DNA of 64,000 nt from Oegoconia quadripuncta. Taxonomy: Eukaryota > Arthropoda > Insecta > Lepidoptera > Autostichidae. A program made the translations under genes and the position numbers. This document shows, piece after piece, positions 1 through 11,164 of the stretch. Every line of letters begins with the position of its first letter. Position 1 is the first letter of the stretch. The notes beneath the pieces are model-generated. The model did not search any database. It worked only from the letters and a program-made list of their open reading frames with translations, and was not told the origin of the DNA. The stretch spans positions 15,625,505-15,689,504 of the forward strand of contig OX438757.1 of assembly GCA_949316235.1 (NCBI GenBank), read 5' to 3'.

Positions 1-144
1 GTTATTGTTCCACGCGCGGTGTGACAGGTGGCGTTAACCTGTTGAAACCACATCGCCACATTTAAGTCAATTCCAGCAAATTTTTTGCTAAAAAAAGTCT
101 GTCAACATGGTCCGGTAACGCTTGCCGTCGACAGTGACGATGCA
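1..144 (-). pseudogene. Tc1/mariner-superfamily transposase remnant, frameshifted and cut by the window edge
   Basis: Read on the minus strand, about 144 to 90 encodes VTVDGKRYRTMLTDFF and meets an in-frame stop (TAG at 90-88). A frame shift then gives GIDLNVAMWFQQVNATCHTAR running to base 1. The pattern RYR-(M)-L-x-(D/N)-F-F followed by WFQQDGATxHTAR is a hallmark of insect mariner-like DDE transposases, where the D after QQ is the second catalytic acidic residue that binds metal for strand cleavage and transfer. Here that position is V (QQVNA), so catalysis would be lost even without the stop and frameshift. The rest of the protein would lie to the left of the window. No terminal inverted repeat is visible nearby. 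The motif match is seen directly; the family call is from known transposases. Confidence 0.72.
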
Positions 145-254
145 TCTTCAAATTTTCCCCATTTTTGTCATGGGTTTTCACTAACGTTCTTCAATGCTGT
201 AACTCATCATTAGGACCTAGGTCTTTGTGATAACACGTGATACTTTTCATCAAC

Positions 255-700
255 AGCTTTACAGATCCTCACTGTTGGGGCACAGCCTGCAGTCACTGGG
301 AGAGGGTATGGACCATGCTCCTCGTGCGTCCAAGAATTGGTGCATTTGTGTTAGACCAGTAGCCACCTGACAGTCTACTGACTGTGATGATCGTTATTCG
401 TTTTTGATTAGCAAAGTTGATCACTAGTGCGATTTTAATATGAGTGTTACCGTGCTTCGGAGGGCACGTTAAGTAGTCGGTGGCGATAGCTTTCAATTGA
501 AAGTAGTCCTTAAGTCAAGTCGGTGCATACAGGGCGAATTAAAAATACTTTTTTAAGCCGCCGCTATCGCCACCGACTACTTAACGTGCCCTCCAAAGCA
601 CGGTAACACTCATATTAAAATCCCACTAGTGATCAACTTTGCTAATCGAAAACGAATAGCGATCATGCCACTGCTCCACGAGTGCTTCTTACTACGTGTT
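255..700 (-). mobile_element. SINE D (5S-like head) copy, rearranged by an internal inverted duplication
   Basis: The minus-strand tail (about 375 to 255) matches the tail of the fuller copy at 61,645-61,985, including the CATACCCTCTCCC-type stretch and a GCCCCAACA motif. The head lies at about 690-563. Between them is an extra, inverted copy of the head/body (387-490). Both head copies lack the central 5S-like segment found in other family members, so one was copied from the other rather than inserted independently. Confidence 0.55.
387..666. repeat. Inverted repeat, 104-bp arms
   Basis: The left arm 387-490 is the reverse complement of 563-666 with four mismatches that I can count. The spacer is 72 bp. 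The arms are SINE D sequence and share the same internal deletion, which points to a foldback or inverted duplication event. A transcript through here would form a long stem. Confidence 0.85.
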
Positions 701-1326
701 AAAGACTTTAAAGTTTCTGTAGTAATCTTTAGCCTTATTATAAAATAATTTCTTTTTAATTATATTTATTATTGTTATTTTGGAGCCTGTTTCGGCCGGA
801 TCTACTGTAATCACTGACTAGAAATCCGCCCTTGATACCTATATGTATTTCCAGGATGTGTGCTAAGACAGATGTCAGGGAAACAATAGCGTCGGTTCTG
901 ATGCGACTGATGATTCGCCCACATTGGCCTCGTATTGAGAAAATGCATCAGATTACCGGGGAGCCGTAGGTAAAGGGCTGAACTAAACAGTTTTAAAGTA
1001 GTGCTATCGCTTTTTTCCTGGATAAATCAGATGCGATAGTACCAGTCTAAAACTTTCTTTAACCTAACCTGCAGCAGTAACCTGTGCAGACTCCACATCA
1101 GCATCAGTACCACTGTTAGGTATTATCATCATATCAGCCACAGGAATTCAAAAAAAATAAAGTCAAAAATGTTTATTTTCATTTACTTAGATACCTAACA
1201 TTTTTAGTGTTGGGGTTTTCTTTTAAGTATATTTATACTTGTGTTAGAAAACCCCGCTCTTTCATTACAAAATAAATGAAAAAATAAAATAAAAATAAAT
1301 TAAAATAGCCATCAACTTAAGATTAA
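701..1326. other. No recognisable feature
   Basis: AT-rich sequence with no open frame of note. A weak stem pairs GCTATCGC near 1002 with GCGATAGT near 1033. A short stretch near 1123-1140 (TATCATCATATCAGCCACA) resembles the 3' tail of the RTE-like LINE seen at 6,424 and 42,338, but is too short to call. Confidence 0.5.
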
Positions 1327-1376
1327 AGTATGTATGTGTATGTATGTAAATGTATGTTTATATGGAAATGTATGTG
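1327..1376. repeat. TATG-type microsatellite, imperfect
   Basis: Interrupted runs of GTATGTATGTGTATGTATGT are visible. No other signal. Confidence 0.7.
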
Positions 1377-1488
1377 TGCAGCCCAGCGCCGGTTCGTGGT
1401 TTCTAAACGGTCACGAGTTCTTTAAGCTATGTGCCCTGCCCAATGTCTCTTCACTTAGGTATTAATAGGCAATGACGTTCATAGCTCA

Positions 1489-2022
1489 TTCGTCGATTGG
1501 CCTCTTTCGGAGTAGGACTTACTGTTATACTATAAGAAACGAGCCTACACCTTCCTCAAAGGCCGGCAACGCATCTGTGACCCTTTTGATGTTGCGGGCG
1601 TCCATGGGCGGCGGTGATTGCTTTCCATCAGGTGACCCGCATGACCGTTTGCCGCCCTCTCATAAAAAAAAAAAATACTACATATGTATACCGGAATTGC
1701 TCCAACTTACTAATATGCCACAGCGAACGCTGCGCATTCGAGTTATTCAAATTATTTATTTTGCCAGAATATATGTAATAGGTACACAAGGGTGTTTTGA
1801 TATTAGAAATAAGGCCCATTACATTCTGCCTTTTGAGCATGTAAAATTTAACGAATTATATCTAATTATAACTACCTATTATTAATTAATTATACAATAT
1901 TAAATAACCCAACTTGCAAGGAATGTTCAAAAATTGACAACATTACAAAATTAATGTCAAATCTTCAAATGAATGTTAGATTCGTCGATTGGCCTCTTTC
2001 GAAGTTGGACTTACTTTTACAC
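1489..2022. repeat. 40-bp direct repeats bracketing a LINE fragment
   Basis: The motif TTCGTCGATTGGCCTCTTTC followed by GAGTAGGACTTACT (or GAAGTTGGACTTACT) occurs at 1489-1530 and again at 1981-2022. The first copy abuts the LINE 3' end at 1534. The repeats are too long for an ordinary LINE target-site duplication, so this may be a duplicated fragment of an unknown repeat. Confidence 0.6.
1534..1678 (+). mobile_element. CR1-like LINE 3' end, 5'-truncated, poly-A tailed
   Basis: On the plus strand this matches the minus-strand LINE ends at 25,311, 31,255 and 46,532 almost base for base, from GAAACGAGCCTACACCTTCC through GATTGCTTTCCATCAGGTGA to a run of 12 A. It covers the last codons of the reverse transcriptase reading frame ([14 protein letters not shown]) and the short 3' UTR. 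The upstream domain is lost, as is usual after incomplete target-primed reverse transcription. Confidence 0.75.
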
Positions 2023-2523
2023 TAAATATGTATACCCTCTGGGAATGTAATTCGCTCCCGTGTCTTTAATTATTTTAATTACAAATTTTGCGTTCAATTG
2101 CCGTAATCAAATAAACCATGTAATTATCATACAGGGATTAACCCGCTAACAGCTACGCCCCAAAACAGCGGAAAGACATAAAACGGGGCACATCCATCAC
2201 TTTCATCAGCGTTTTAGATGCGCGGGATACGCCGAAATTAGGCAACTGTTATAACTAACTTAGCCTCTTTGTACAAGTTCCCTTTGACGGAAGTTTGTTT
2301 CAAGTTAAGCCGTTTTCCTTTCCGGCGTTGTTGGGGTGAGTTTACCCCACTCTCCCGTCCTGCGTAGGTACGAGTTGGTCGTGGTGCGTACACACTCGTT
2401 TTGTAATCCGATCTGGCAACGTCATTATGATTCTTATTTTGAAAGTATACAAAGGTTTATTGGTGTAGGTCAGAATGGCGGGTGTACCTTTATAGAAATT
2501 CCCGTCAAATATAATCCTTCTAT
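2023..2523. other. No recognisable feature
   Basis: Unique-looking sequence. One GC-richer patch at about 2140-2250 has no good frame. Confidence 0.4.
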
Positions 2524-2844
2524 TTTTTATGCACAACGGGTTAGCACTTGACATCAATCACACCTGATGTTAAGTGAAGATGAGGCCGAAGGTGGAAGCA
2601 TACTGACCCGGAAACTCCATCTTATTTGGGGGACTGGCTATCTTATCTCTGACAACCGAAACACAACAATGCTAATAGAACTGCTGCTTGGCGGCATAAG
2701 ATGGTGGTAACTAGCCAGGCGGATATTTAAAATGCCCTACCACCAACCAAACTGAGTACTAAACATGTACCCCGCTGGGGATCGAACCCGCAACCTCCGA
2801 TTCGTAAACCCTATGTTGTTTACATTGAGCCACGGAGGCGGTTA
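2524..2844 (-). mobile_element. SINE A, full-length
   Basis: Read on the minus strand it starts with a tRNA-like head (CCGCCTCCGTGGCTCAATGT, box A region) and a box B-like GGTTCGATCCCC. The body follows (TTTAAATGTCCGCC, CTTATCTAAATCTGCCGCC, a CATCTTCACTTAACATCAGG motif) and it ends in TGCATAAAAAATA. Boxes A and B would be the internal RNA polymerase III promoter. It carries no protein and depends on a LINE for movement. The acceptor stem does not pair, so it is not a working tRNA gene. Confidence 0.88.
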
Positions 2845-3045
2845 ACTTCACACTCTCACAGATTTTTCTGCTTTCTATACAATAGATCCCTTTATAGGAT
2901 AAGTCCGCCTTTGTACTTAATTTTAAGATAAACTTAATTTATTTTATTCATGTTAAAATCATATGAAGTACAATAAACCGTTTACAAACAAACTATCTTC
3001 AGTAAGTCTAGACTGTCAGTAAGTAAAGACAGAATTTCTGTAATG

Positions 3046-3362
3046 TGATATATCCTAGGATACTGTGGATCAAGAAGAATTCAATGACACCTCATTTGTT
3101 AAAATCGGTTCAGTAGTTTAGGCTGTACAATGTAACAAACTATTGTCCACATACACACATAGTGACTGAGATTCATAATCCTTTCTTCCTGCGGTAGCCG
3201 CATAATGTATCGCCAGTCGACTTTATCATAAACTTCTGAGCTAAGCCGCGGACAGACAGATAAACGAACATGGCAAAATTATAAAGATTCGTTGTTGAAA
3301 ATCCCTAAAAAACATACAGACGAACATAACCCCTCCTCTTTTTTGGAGTCGGTTAAAAAAGA
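3046..3362 (+). mobile_element. Old LINE-type 3' region (family G)
   Basis: The segment AATGACACCTCATTTGTTAA plus AAATCGGTTCAGTAGTTTAG, then GGACAGACAGATAAACGAAC, ends in CTTTTTTGGAGTCGGTTAAA. This is the common 3' region of lepidopteran non-LTR elements. A related, shorter piece lies at 55,262-55,385. No coding part remains. Confidence 0.55.
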
Positions 3363-3782
3363 ATTGTAACCTGGATATAGGTAATGGGAGGCCTTCTCCA
3401 TCTGCTCGTTTAAATTAGCTAAAAGCATTGTGATGTAAAATTGAGAACGAAATTGAGAAATGACGACTTAGGTAAACTTTTTCCATTGAAAAATCAACAA
3501 CGATTTCCCGAGCCCCGATTTGAAGGTAAATAAGTAGCTCTATCTCTATTGACGTTGGTTACTATGGTGCCCGTAGACGTTTGAGTGTTTGTTTAGCAAG
3601 ACGCGTACCTACCTACAGACGTAAAAATTAAAAATCCGAGAATCGAAATCAAATATTTTTGAAGTCATGTGTTTCTACACTGAATTGATCAATGATATTC
3701 CGTAGATAAAGAATTAAAAGAAGAAAAAATAAACAATGATGGAAACACCATAGTTTCAGTAAGGTTCAGTTGTCTATTTATG
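3363..3782. other. No recognisable feature
   Basis: AT-rich, no open frame above background and no repeat that recurs in this window. Confidence 0.4.
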
Positions 3783-3960
3783 GAGTATCAATCAATCAAT
3801 GAATCAATCAAATACTCTTTATTGCTCAATTAACAAAAGCTACATGAAAAATACAGCGTACATCATTAATCGCTCAACTCAAAAAAGTTTTATTTCGTAA
3901 GTTATAAAAATAACATTTGAAATAGTCATGACATACAATTATCACTCATTCACAAGGCAG
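3783..3960 (-). mobile_element. Non-LTR element 3' end with ATCA-type simple tail (family F)
   Basis: A simple repeat (ATCAATCAATGAATCAATCA) runs straight into AATACTCTTTATTGCTCAAT. On the minus strand this is an ending ...GCAATAAAGAGTATT followed by a microsatellite tail. It recurs in the window with other tails at 5,447, 27,242, 43,203, 49,196, 57,303 and 60,266. An AATAAA signal sits just before the tail. Confidence 0.55.
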
Positions 3961-4726
3961 ACTCCTAGAGAAGAATGAGCGAGAAACTTAGGGGTTGGGG
4001 TAGTCTTTTTAAATAAGTATTTCTACAATGAATGATTCGACAAAAAGAAAAAAAATAAGAAAACAATAGATTGGATATCGCCAAGCGATTCATGTCCACG
4101 CATTCATAATTATTATCTAGATAGTCAGAATTTTTTTTAATTGCCTGTAGCACATAGTTTCCGTTTTGGATCTAATGGCGGTATACACTTTCAACCACAA
4201 AATTTGTATAGAATATATTATAACGACACCTTACACTACAAAATCGGTCGAGGCGTTTAAGCTACAGGAGGTAACAGAGAAATTTACATCCACCCGAAAA
4301 ATCATTATTAGAGTTCATCCAATTAATAATTCAAATGAAATTATTAGTAAAATGAACCTAGACTATGTTAGGTAATGAATAAGTAAAGATCCTATCGCAA
4401 TTTCTAGACATTGTCTATTAGGTGTGGGTGGATACCAGACGGCTAGACAGCTGCCTTATTATATCGTACTTTTCAAGGACGCCATATTAAATGTCACAAT
4501 AGCATTGAACGTGTTCACTCTAGCTCCAGTTAACATGCCCGAAGGCCTATTAGGTCTCTGAAAGTGATGTGTTCCACATGAACCGCCTTATGAGACTTTC
4601 GTATAGATTGTCCAAAGCTGGCAGATCTTTTTACCACAAGTTTGACATTTGAAATATTTTTTTTTACTACTACTGGATCATCATCATCTTCTTGCCATCT
4701 AGTGGATGTTTTAAAAAAAAATAATA
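3961..4726. other. No recognisable feature
   Basis: Only short frames with no similarity I recognise. AATGAGCGAGAAACTTAGGG near 3973 may be the interior of the adjoining family F element. Confidence 0.4.
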
Positions 4727-5142
4727 TCTGGTCTTTACCTATGAAATTGGAGTTTTTTTTTCTTCGTTAATAATATGTACCAACTCCTGCGATTTTCAAA
4801 GCTATATCCAAATTTGTTTTTTATTTGGAAAATGGAATATTAATTCAAGGATTCACATGAAACATTTTTTAATGTCTGGGCTAAATCACATAATAAAAAA
4901 AATTTGAACAGAGCTCTTTTAATGTGCTTCCCATAATCATTTCTTAGATTCGCGGAAACTTTTATAAAGCGGTTACTTTTAAAAATTAACGCTGCCTATA
5001 CTTAACTTAATGATATCCGATAATACACACAAAGATTAGCTAACTTTGGATTTGCCGTTCCACAAAAAAATCAAAAATGTTTGTATGGAGAAAACAGTCT
5101 TAATGAAATTCTTCATACAAAACGCCAATTTCATAGGACCTA
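4727..5142 (+). mobile_element. Mariner-type MITE, family E, copy 1
   Basis: Begins GGTCTTTACCTATGAAATTG and ends ACGCCAATTTCATAGG, imperfect terminal inverted repeats of about 20 bp. The interior matches 28,294 and 34,237 closely and 54,320 in reverse. No transposase is encoded. The best-preserved copy (54,320-54,737) shows a TA duplication, the target of Tc1/mariner elements. Confidence 0.75.
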
Positions 5143-6037
5143 ATATTTATACAAACGTCAGATTTTTAGTTTCAGCTAGAGAGACCTTCAAACGTCATAT
5201 ATTTAATAATTCTTTATGCTATGACTTTTTTAGATTCACAGGTAAAATTTTCTGCGTCATCATCTTATCAGGATTCAGATATCCAGCTATCTCCATCAAT
5301 TTAATTTGTGGGTGAAAATCTCGCTGTTCTTGCTGGTGCGTGTTCTTCACGTCACATCTTTTAATGTCCCAGCTACAACAACCAGTTCGTCGAGTTATGA
5401 GCATTTCGTTCTTATTTTCTCCATTCCCAATTTTAGGTTAAGGGTAATGAAATACTTTTATTTCACTATTAACAAAAACTATGTAAAATGATTACAGTGT
5501 ACATAATTAATACGCGTACTATCGTTCCTTTCTTTGATGTTTGTGTTCCTTATATCTTAGTTACGCCTTTTTCAATATCCAAATGCAGCATTTCTATTAT
5601 ATTCTGTTTATGCATTATCTAATCCAAATCCACTTGACTGTCATGTTAACATTAGCTAGCTTTATTTTAATTGTCGTTTGGAGAGATATTGTCATTGCAC
5701 CTGTAAATTCTGCAAAGTTTCAAAGAGACGGCAGACAAGATTTGTTATCTTTTCCTGCCATCTTTGTTAGCTAGGTTTTGTGTTCTGTTTTAATCGTGAT
5801 TAATGTTACGGTTAAAATGTTAAAGGCACAAAAGCTATATGTTTAAAAATTTTACTCGTTATATATTGGTTTTCGTTGTGGCATCATTAGACATTACTGC
5901 TTTAAATGGAACCATCCTGCAAGTGTTCTTTTTATTTAATAGAGAATAATTGAAGTCGGTCCACGACTAGCAGAAATATCAGGGAATATACATAAAAAAT
6001 TGTAGAATAACCGACATCCTTATTTTATAATGAATTG
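5143..6037. other. Mostly featureless; one LINE tail fragment at 5,447-5,512
   Basis: AATACTTTTATTTCACTATT at 5,451 followed by CAGTGTACATAATTAAT resembles the family F LINE end (minus strand). The rest contains only short frames without recognisable domains. Confidence 0.4.
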
Positions 6038-6085
6038 TAGACGCGTTTGACCACAATTTCACTTGGTAGAAAATGACACTATAAC
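6038..6085 (-). mobile_element. CR1/Jockey-like LINE 3' fragment
   Basis: GTAGACGCGTTTGACCACAA followed by TTTCACTTGGTAGAAA matches the start of the better copies at 11,165, 14,805, 40,528 and 62,515. Only the 3' UTR end survives. Confidence 0.5.
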
Positions 6086-6423
6086 GGAAGATTATGAAAT
6101 TATTATTAAGCACTATTACTTTATTGACGCGTGTATTTTCAAAACTTAAAACAAAACGTCATTAACGTAAATATTAAAACTTGAAAGATGACACCTTGTC
6201 CATTATTTAAAACTATTATCAGGTATAATTTTTGGATACATGTATTTTCAATACTATAAGAAAACCACAGTAATGTAAATATTAAAACTTGGTTGTTAAC
6301 AAAAAATATGTTAAACTAAAATAAATATTGGACCAAGTATTGTAGGAGGTCACAGGTGTCATTGACCACATTTCAATAAATGACTATAAATTGAAAATTT
6401 AGTACACCACCTAGAGATCGTTT

Positions 6424-6600
6424 TCGTCATCATCATATTAGCTACATGGCATCCACTGCTGAACATAGGCCTCCCCCATAGAATTCCTGAGTGACCGATT
6501 GGAAGCGATCTGCATCCAGCGATTTCCTGGCATAAGTCATCACTGGTAAGATTTTCATCTTCAAGCTGAGGTATTTTGAACGAGAAGATGTTGAGAAGTC
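6424..6600 (-). mobile_element. RTE-like LINE 3' end
   Basis: Minus-strand translation gives WMQIA...GEAYVQQW-like residues, and the plus strand shows GCTGAACATAGGCCTCCCCC after a CATCATCAT run. This is the end of the reverse transcriptase frame plus the short 3' UTR and TGATGA tail seen at 21,376-21,900 and 42,336-42,422. Degenerate, with no intact frame. Confidence 0.6.
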
Positions 6601-7225
6601 ATCAAATCTACGTGCGAGACGGTTTGTGATTAGTGATTACCCTAGAAAACAGCTTGTAGACTTTCTGTACAAGAGACTGTTTTAAAAGCTAATAAATACA
6701 TTCGCAGCTTATCCGATTTCCATTAAACATGGCGATTCTTTTACAAACTTCAATTTTTGAAAATAGTAAAACCGTTCTCAAACCGATCTAACCGTCTACC
6801 ACATACAGACACACAAACACGCAGATTAGGCTTCAAGCTTATAACTCCCTCTTTGGTATCAGCGGATAAAAACCATATTGCTTCCATTGACTTCATATTC
6901 ACTTCGAGACTGTTCTCGTTTATTCGCTTATCGCCAACAAACTGTACCAGGTCTTTATAGCTTTTGGTTGATTTACTAAAATTACAAGAGACGCTGGTGC
7001 CGGTCTAAAATTACAATAATAGCCTTCGGAATCGGAATAATAATTCAGAGATTTCGGCGTTTCAGATTAGGAACTTTAATAGAATTAATTTGCTCGTCTT
7101 AATTTTGGTAAGGTAAGAAAATCGGAGTTTGTTTTACTAATTGAATTTTGATACGGTGTCAAGTACAGGTGGCTCTTGAATTGGTAATTTTGGACTAAAA
7201 TTACCTAATTTGAAGCAATTTCGGC
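6601..7225. other. No recognisable feature
   Basis: One 67-codon frame at 6757-6960 shows no known domain and no supporting context. Confidence 0.4.
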
Positions 7226-7350
7226 GCAGTCGTATTCGCTATTCCTTTTTGATTAGCAAAGTTAATACACGTTTTGATACTATTATCGAACCTATGTCTC
7301 TGGCGCGAGTAATTGGACGGGTGACCACTAGTGGAATTTTCATGTTAAAT
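7226..7350 (+). mobile_element. SINE D head, with internal insertion
   Basis: GCGCAGTCGTATTCGCTATT, then TTTTGATTAGCAAAGTTAA, an unrelated ~30 bp, then GTCTCTGGCGCGAG and ACGGGTGACCACTAGTGG. The GGCGCGA...GGGTGACCAC order matches the 5S-like head of family D. Confidence 0.5.
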
Positions 7351-9631
7351 TGAAATCAAATTCCCGTCATCCGAGTCAGAGTGTAAACGCAGTAGTAATC
7401 TTTCATGGAAGCATCACTAAATCCCATGTAACTAAGCTCAAAAATATTCAATTCCAGGAGTTTATTATCGACATATCGAATATTCGCACAAAGCATTTTG
7501 CTCCTTCTTTCAATACACTGCCATGGTATGTAACGAAAATGAATCTTCTAATCAGGGGTGAATAGTTTCATTCATGTGAATAGACATTTACTGGGATAGC
7601 GTGTTTCATATTCGGCTACATTGTTCACCAAGTGAAATTGTGTTCAAATGCGTTCCAGTCTATTATTTACAAATCTGTTCTTGAGCCAACTGTTGCAAAT
7701 CTTTGCATTCTCATATCAGCAACGGTAGAAAATGAGATAAGATTTCCAAAATTTAATTTTACAATCTCTTAAGCGTAAAAGTCAAACTTTGACTCATACA
7801 TAAGCTATTCACTCGATTTCCCCTCAATATTTTCCGAAGCGCATACGGATACGACTTACTTAGTAAAGTTCATAGTTTACTTTGCGGAAATCTTAACTCT
7901 CAGCAGTCTCAGTTCCCTGGCTCGCTGCCCATCTCGATCTAACGGGAAGTTTAAGGTCAAACTTCTGATTTATTATTTATTTTATCAACATGCTCGATTT
8001 ATTCGACGAATTTGAATAAACGAGAATTTGCCGCGGGTGAATATTAAGCACGATTTCTCTTAAATTCATATTGCGTGAGTTGATTTTGTCAGATCGCATT
8101 CTAAAAAAAAGGAAAATTCCGTGATGATAGGTTTGCCTGGAAGAGATCGCTGTTAGCGATAAGGCCGCCTAATTTGTAGTTTCTATAAGATTTTGATTTG
8201 AAAATGTACATATTATTGCTTTCAACATAATGACAGATACAGAAAGTAGATCGATTGTGCCGATGTTTGAAAATCAGTAAATTGGTTACATGACTTACAA
8301 CGCGGTTACACCAACGATATAATAGCTAATTTACTAAGGTAAGTCAAACGCTCCATGGCTACTTTACGATAGTTCTTCATGTTTTATGGATCAAAGACAG
8401 AGAGGAGGGTTTAACGATTGAAATGATTAAAAAAAATGACCATGCAAACCCCTTTTTTTAGAATTCACCGAATCCTCTAATTGCTTCTATAGTAAATTCA
8501 AAAATGTTGAAGAACTAAACCGATTTACATCAAATATGCATCCATCATGGAAACAGTAAAAAGAAAACATTTTTAAATCTTCTTCGCCGTTTCGGCACTA
8601 TAATATCACAGACACGACGAAAGACATAGAAGTTAAACTTATAAAATCATATTGCGGCGGAGGTTAAAACATCTCAGTGTTATGGACGCTCTTGAAATCA
8701 GTTTCACATATTAATCTGTTTCTTCAATAATACTGATTTGTTTTACAATAAAATATTTTTAAAGAAATCACACTCTACTGTGAACTAAGTGACGCTGGAG
8801 TTAAGCTTCTTTTATATTTGCACTTCCCTGCCTAATCATCTTGCAACCATATTTTGTATCTACAAGTACTGTAGAAATCCTACGCGATGGAATGTGAGAG
8901 CAAACACTGCTAACAATTATGGAAAGTTTCAAGCGGGACATGAGGAAGATTCTTGGCTGACAGTACAATTTCACTACTATTGCAAAACTTAACAGCAGTG
9001 GCAGGTTTCTATTTAGGGAATCGTCGCCTTGGATTTGTTAGATCACTTTTCTGGATTCTTTATTTTCTTGTGTCGTATGTCTGTATTTGCAAACGAATGC
9101 ATTTTAATTGCCACTAGCAATTTCATTACTTCAAATCTTCTTAGGTTGCCCTGACTGATTTCCAATGAGTGCAGCGTTGGCTTAAATGTTTCATACAAAT
9201 TATCTCATGGCGATAATTTGTTTAATATATTGAATGATCACAGGGCTCCTGAAGACACTTGTTAGCTTAGTTACCAAAACGTAGCCTCGCAGCCTTACTG
9301 CAAATGAAGTACGAGAAAGCATCAACTGCAAAGTTTGAATTCAATATCTTTATATTAGATCTTCATATAGTTTTAGCAAGTACTAACCGTGCGAACAACG
9401 AATTCCTTAAGATTATAATTTAAAACTTGGTTAAGAGGATTTATTCCGTCCAGTCCGAGGGCCCTCATTAGATAACTTAAGATTTCATTTTAAATTAATA
9501 ATTGCTCTGTCCTGCACTCGGAAGGCCTAAATAGCTTTCCAGAAGTCACAATTATAAAAAACTGGCCGTTTTTATCAATAATTTGAAATTCCTCGAAAGT
9601 AAAGCTAAATTAAAACTATTTTTATTATTTA
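7351..9631. other. Long featureless stretch
   Basis: More than 2 kb with no tRNA-like head, LINE frame, long inverted repeat or frame above background. It may be unique intergenic sequence or very old repeats. Confidence 0.4.
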
Positions 9632-9690
9632 AAAAGAAATCTTAATTTATCCAATGACGTCACTGGACGGGACAAGCGCTTTTAACAATC
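9632..9690. repeat. Dispersed repeat fragment
   Basis: AAGAAATCTTAATTTATCCA followed by ATGACGTCACTGGACGGGA recurs at about 22,113-22,165 and loosely at 23,155-23,210. Class unknown. Confidence 0.5.
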
Positions 9691-9798
9691 AGAATTAAAA
9701 ATATCCTTCTTGTAATGCTCTTCGATCTTGTTCGATGTAAGGATCAGCTTCATGGTATAAATTGAAGAATATTATACATCAAGGAACAATGTAAAAAG

Positions 9799-9999
9799 GT
9801 AGCCACCACCATCTTATCTAAATCTGCCGCCAAACAGCAATGTTAATAGCATTGTTGTGTTTCCGGTTGTCAGAGATAAGACAGCCAGTCCCCCAAATAA
9901 GATGGAGTTTCCGGGTCAGTACGCTACCGACTTCGGCCTCATCTTCACTTAACATCAGGTGTGATTGAGGTCAAATGCTAACCCGTTGTGCATAAAAAA
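9799..9999 (+). mobile_element. SINE A, 5'-truncated
   Basis: Starts at the body (CCACCACCATCTTATCTAAA) and runs to the normal 3' end TTGTGCATAAAAAA. The tRNA-like head is missing, so it has no internal promoter. Confidence 0.85.
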
Positions 10000-10516
10000 T
10001 CTATCTACATGTATCGACATAGAAAGTCACAGAAGATTTAATTCCAAAGTAATTTCTAATTTGAATGTAATACTACAACACGAGCAATATTTCAACTAGC
10101 GCTGAAAGCTTGGCGTTCCCTCCATGCGTTTCTATTTCTTCTATTTTTATTGCAGCTATGGTTATTGTCATAAGATTTATAGCTATTTCTAATTTAATAA
10201 ACTACTCTGTTAAAGGCCAGACTGCTAGAACGACTCGGCTGAATTCATTAACACATTAAAGAAAAGTATTTTGGCGCGTGACTGTTTGAATCAAATAGTC
10301 TATTACGTAACCGAGGGGCATACAACCGAGTCAAATGATAGGCACGGGTACGTAATATAGGTTATACACGCGAACATGAAATTCATCGTCTTCAATTTCT
10401 GTCTGCTTTGTATTGAATTTTGATATAGCTAAGGTTGAATTTTCTACAGCGTTGATTTGTGAAACAGTTACGATTTCTATTTGAGTGCTTAATATAGTTA
10501 CTTATTCGTTATTTTA
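10000..10516. other. No recognisable feature
   Basis: Short frames only. Confidence 0.35.
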
Positions 10517-10745
10517 TTGTGTACCTATATATTTTGTGTATGTTTGACAGCGTTATATTATGTGTGTGTGCAGACTTTGTCCGGATGTATCACAGTAATG
10601 CGTTGTTCGATTTTACAATTGCAATTTTCGTCTGTAAGTAAGTTGTCCGTTTCAAAATTTGCAAACCATTTTTCAACCAGTAGCTGGGATCTGATTGCAC
10701 TGAAATTTGGCAAATTTATGTAAGTTCAGTGGCAATGCAATATTA
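10517..10745 (+). repeat. Dispersed LINE-type 3' region (family H)
   Basis: TGTGTGCAGACTTTGTCCGG followed by ATGTATCACAG recurs with small changes at 23,478, 30,382, 36,325 and 59,950. The arrangement (GT-rich run, then CAGACTTTGTCCGGATGTA) resembles 3' regions of lepidopteran non-LTR elements. No coding remnant. Confidence 0.5.
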
Positions 10746-11164
10746 TGGTACTATCGAGCTGATCTAATGATGAGCCGGGATGTAGGGCAAATGGCAAGAT
10801 AATTGAATTTGGGGTAGTTTGTTTTGTTCCATGAGCATACAAAGTAACTTACACATGCATTACACATGAGAGTCTGAAGATGGAGCCAGAAGATTGCCAC
10901 TGGATCTTGACGAACTTTACCTTACTCATCTTTGTACTAAAATAATATGTGATAATCATGATGGAGAATTAAAAGCATGTTTTTAAAAGTATTTTTTTAT
11001 ATATATATTTAAATATCGGGTATGGATTCTTAGCCATGTTTGATGGAAATCGACTTAACCGTTTCGACGACATTTATCCTTTAACACTATCGTTTGGTCT
11101 ACTCTACCTGGGCGATATAATTATTTGTTCAATGATTGTGGTCGGGGATTTTCTAAATTTTCAA
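10746..11164. other. Degenerate repeats only
   Basis: GAAGATGGAGCCAGAAGATT at 10,875 and AGCCATGTTTGATGGAAATC at 11,034 recur elsewhere (53,525-53,785 and 41,328 respectively), suggesting old LINE debris. Confidence 0.4.
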
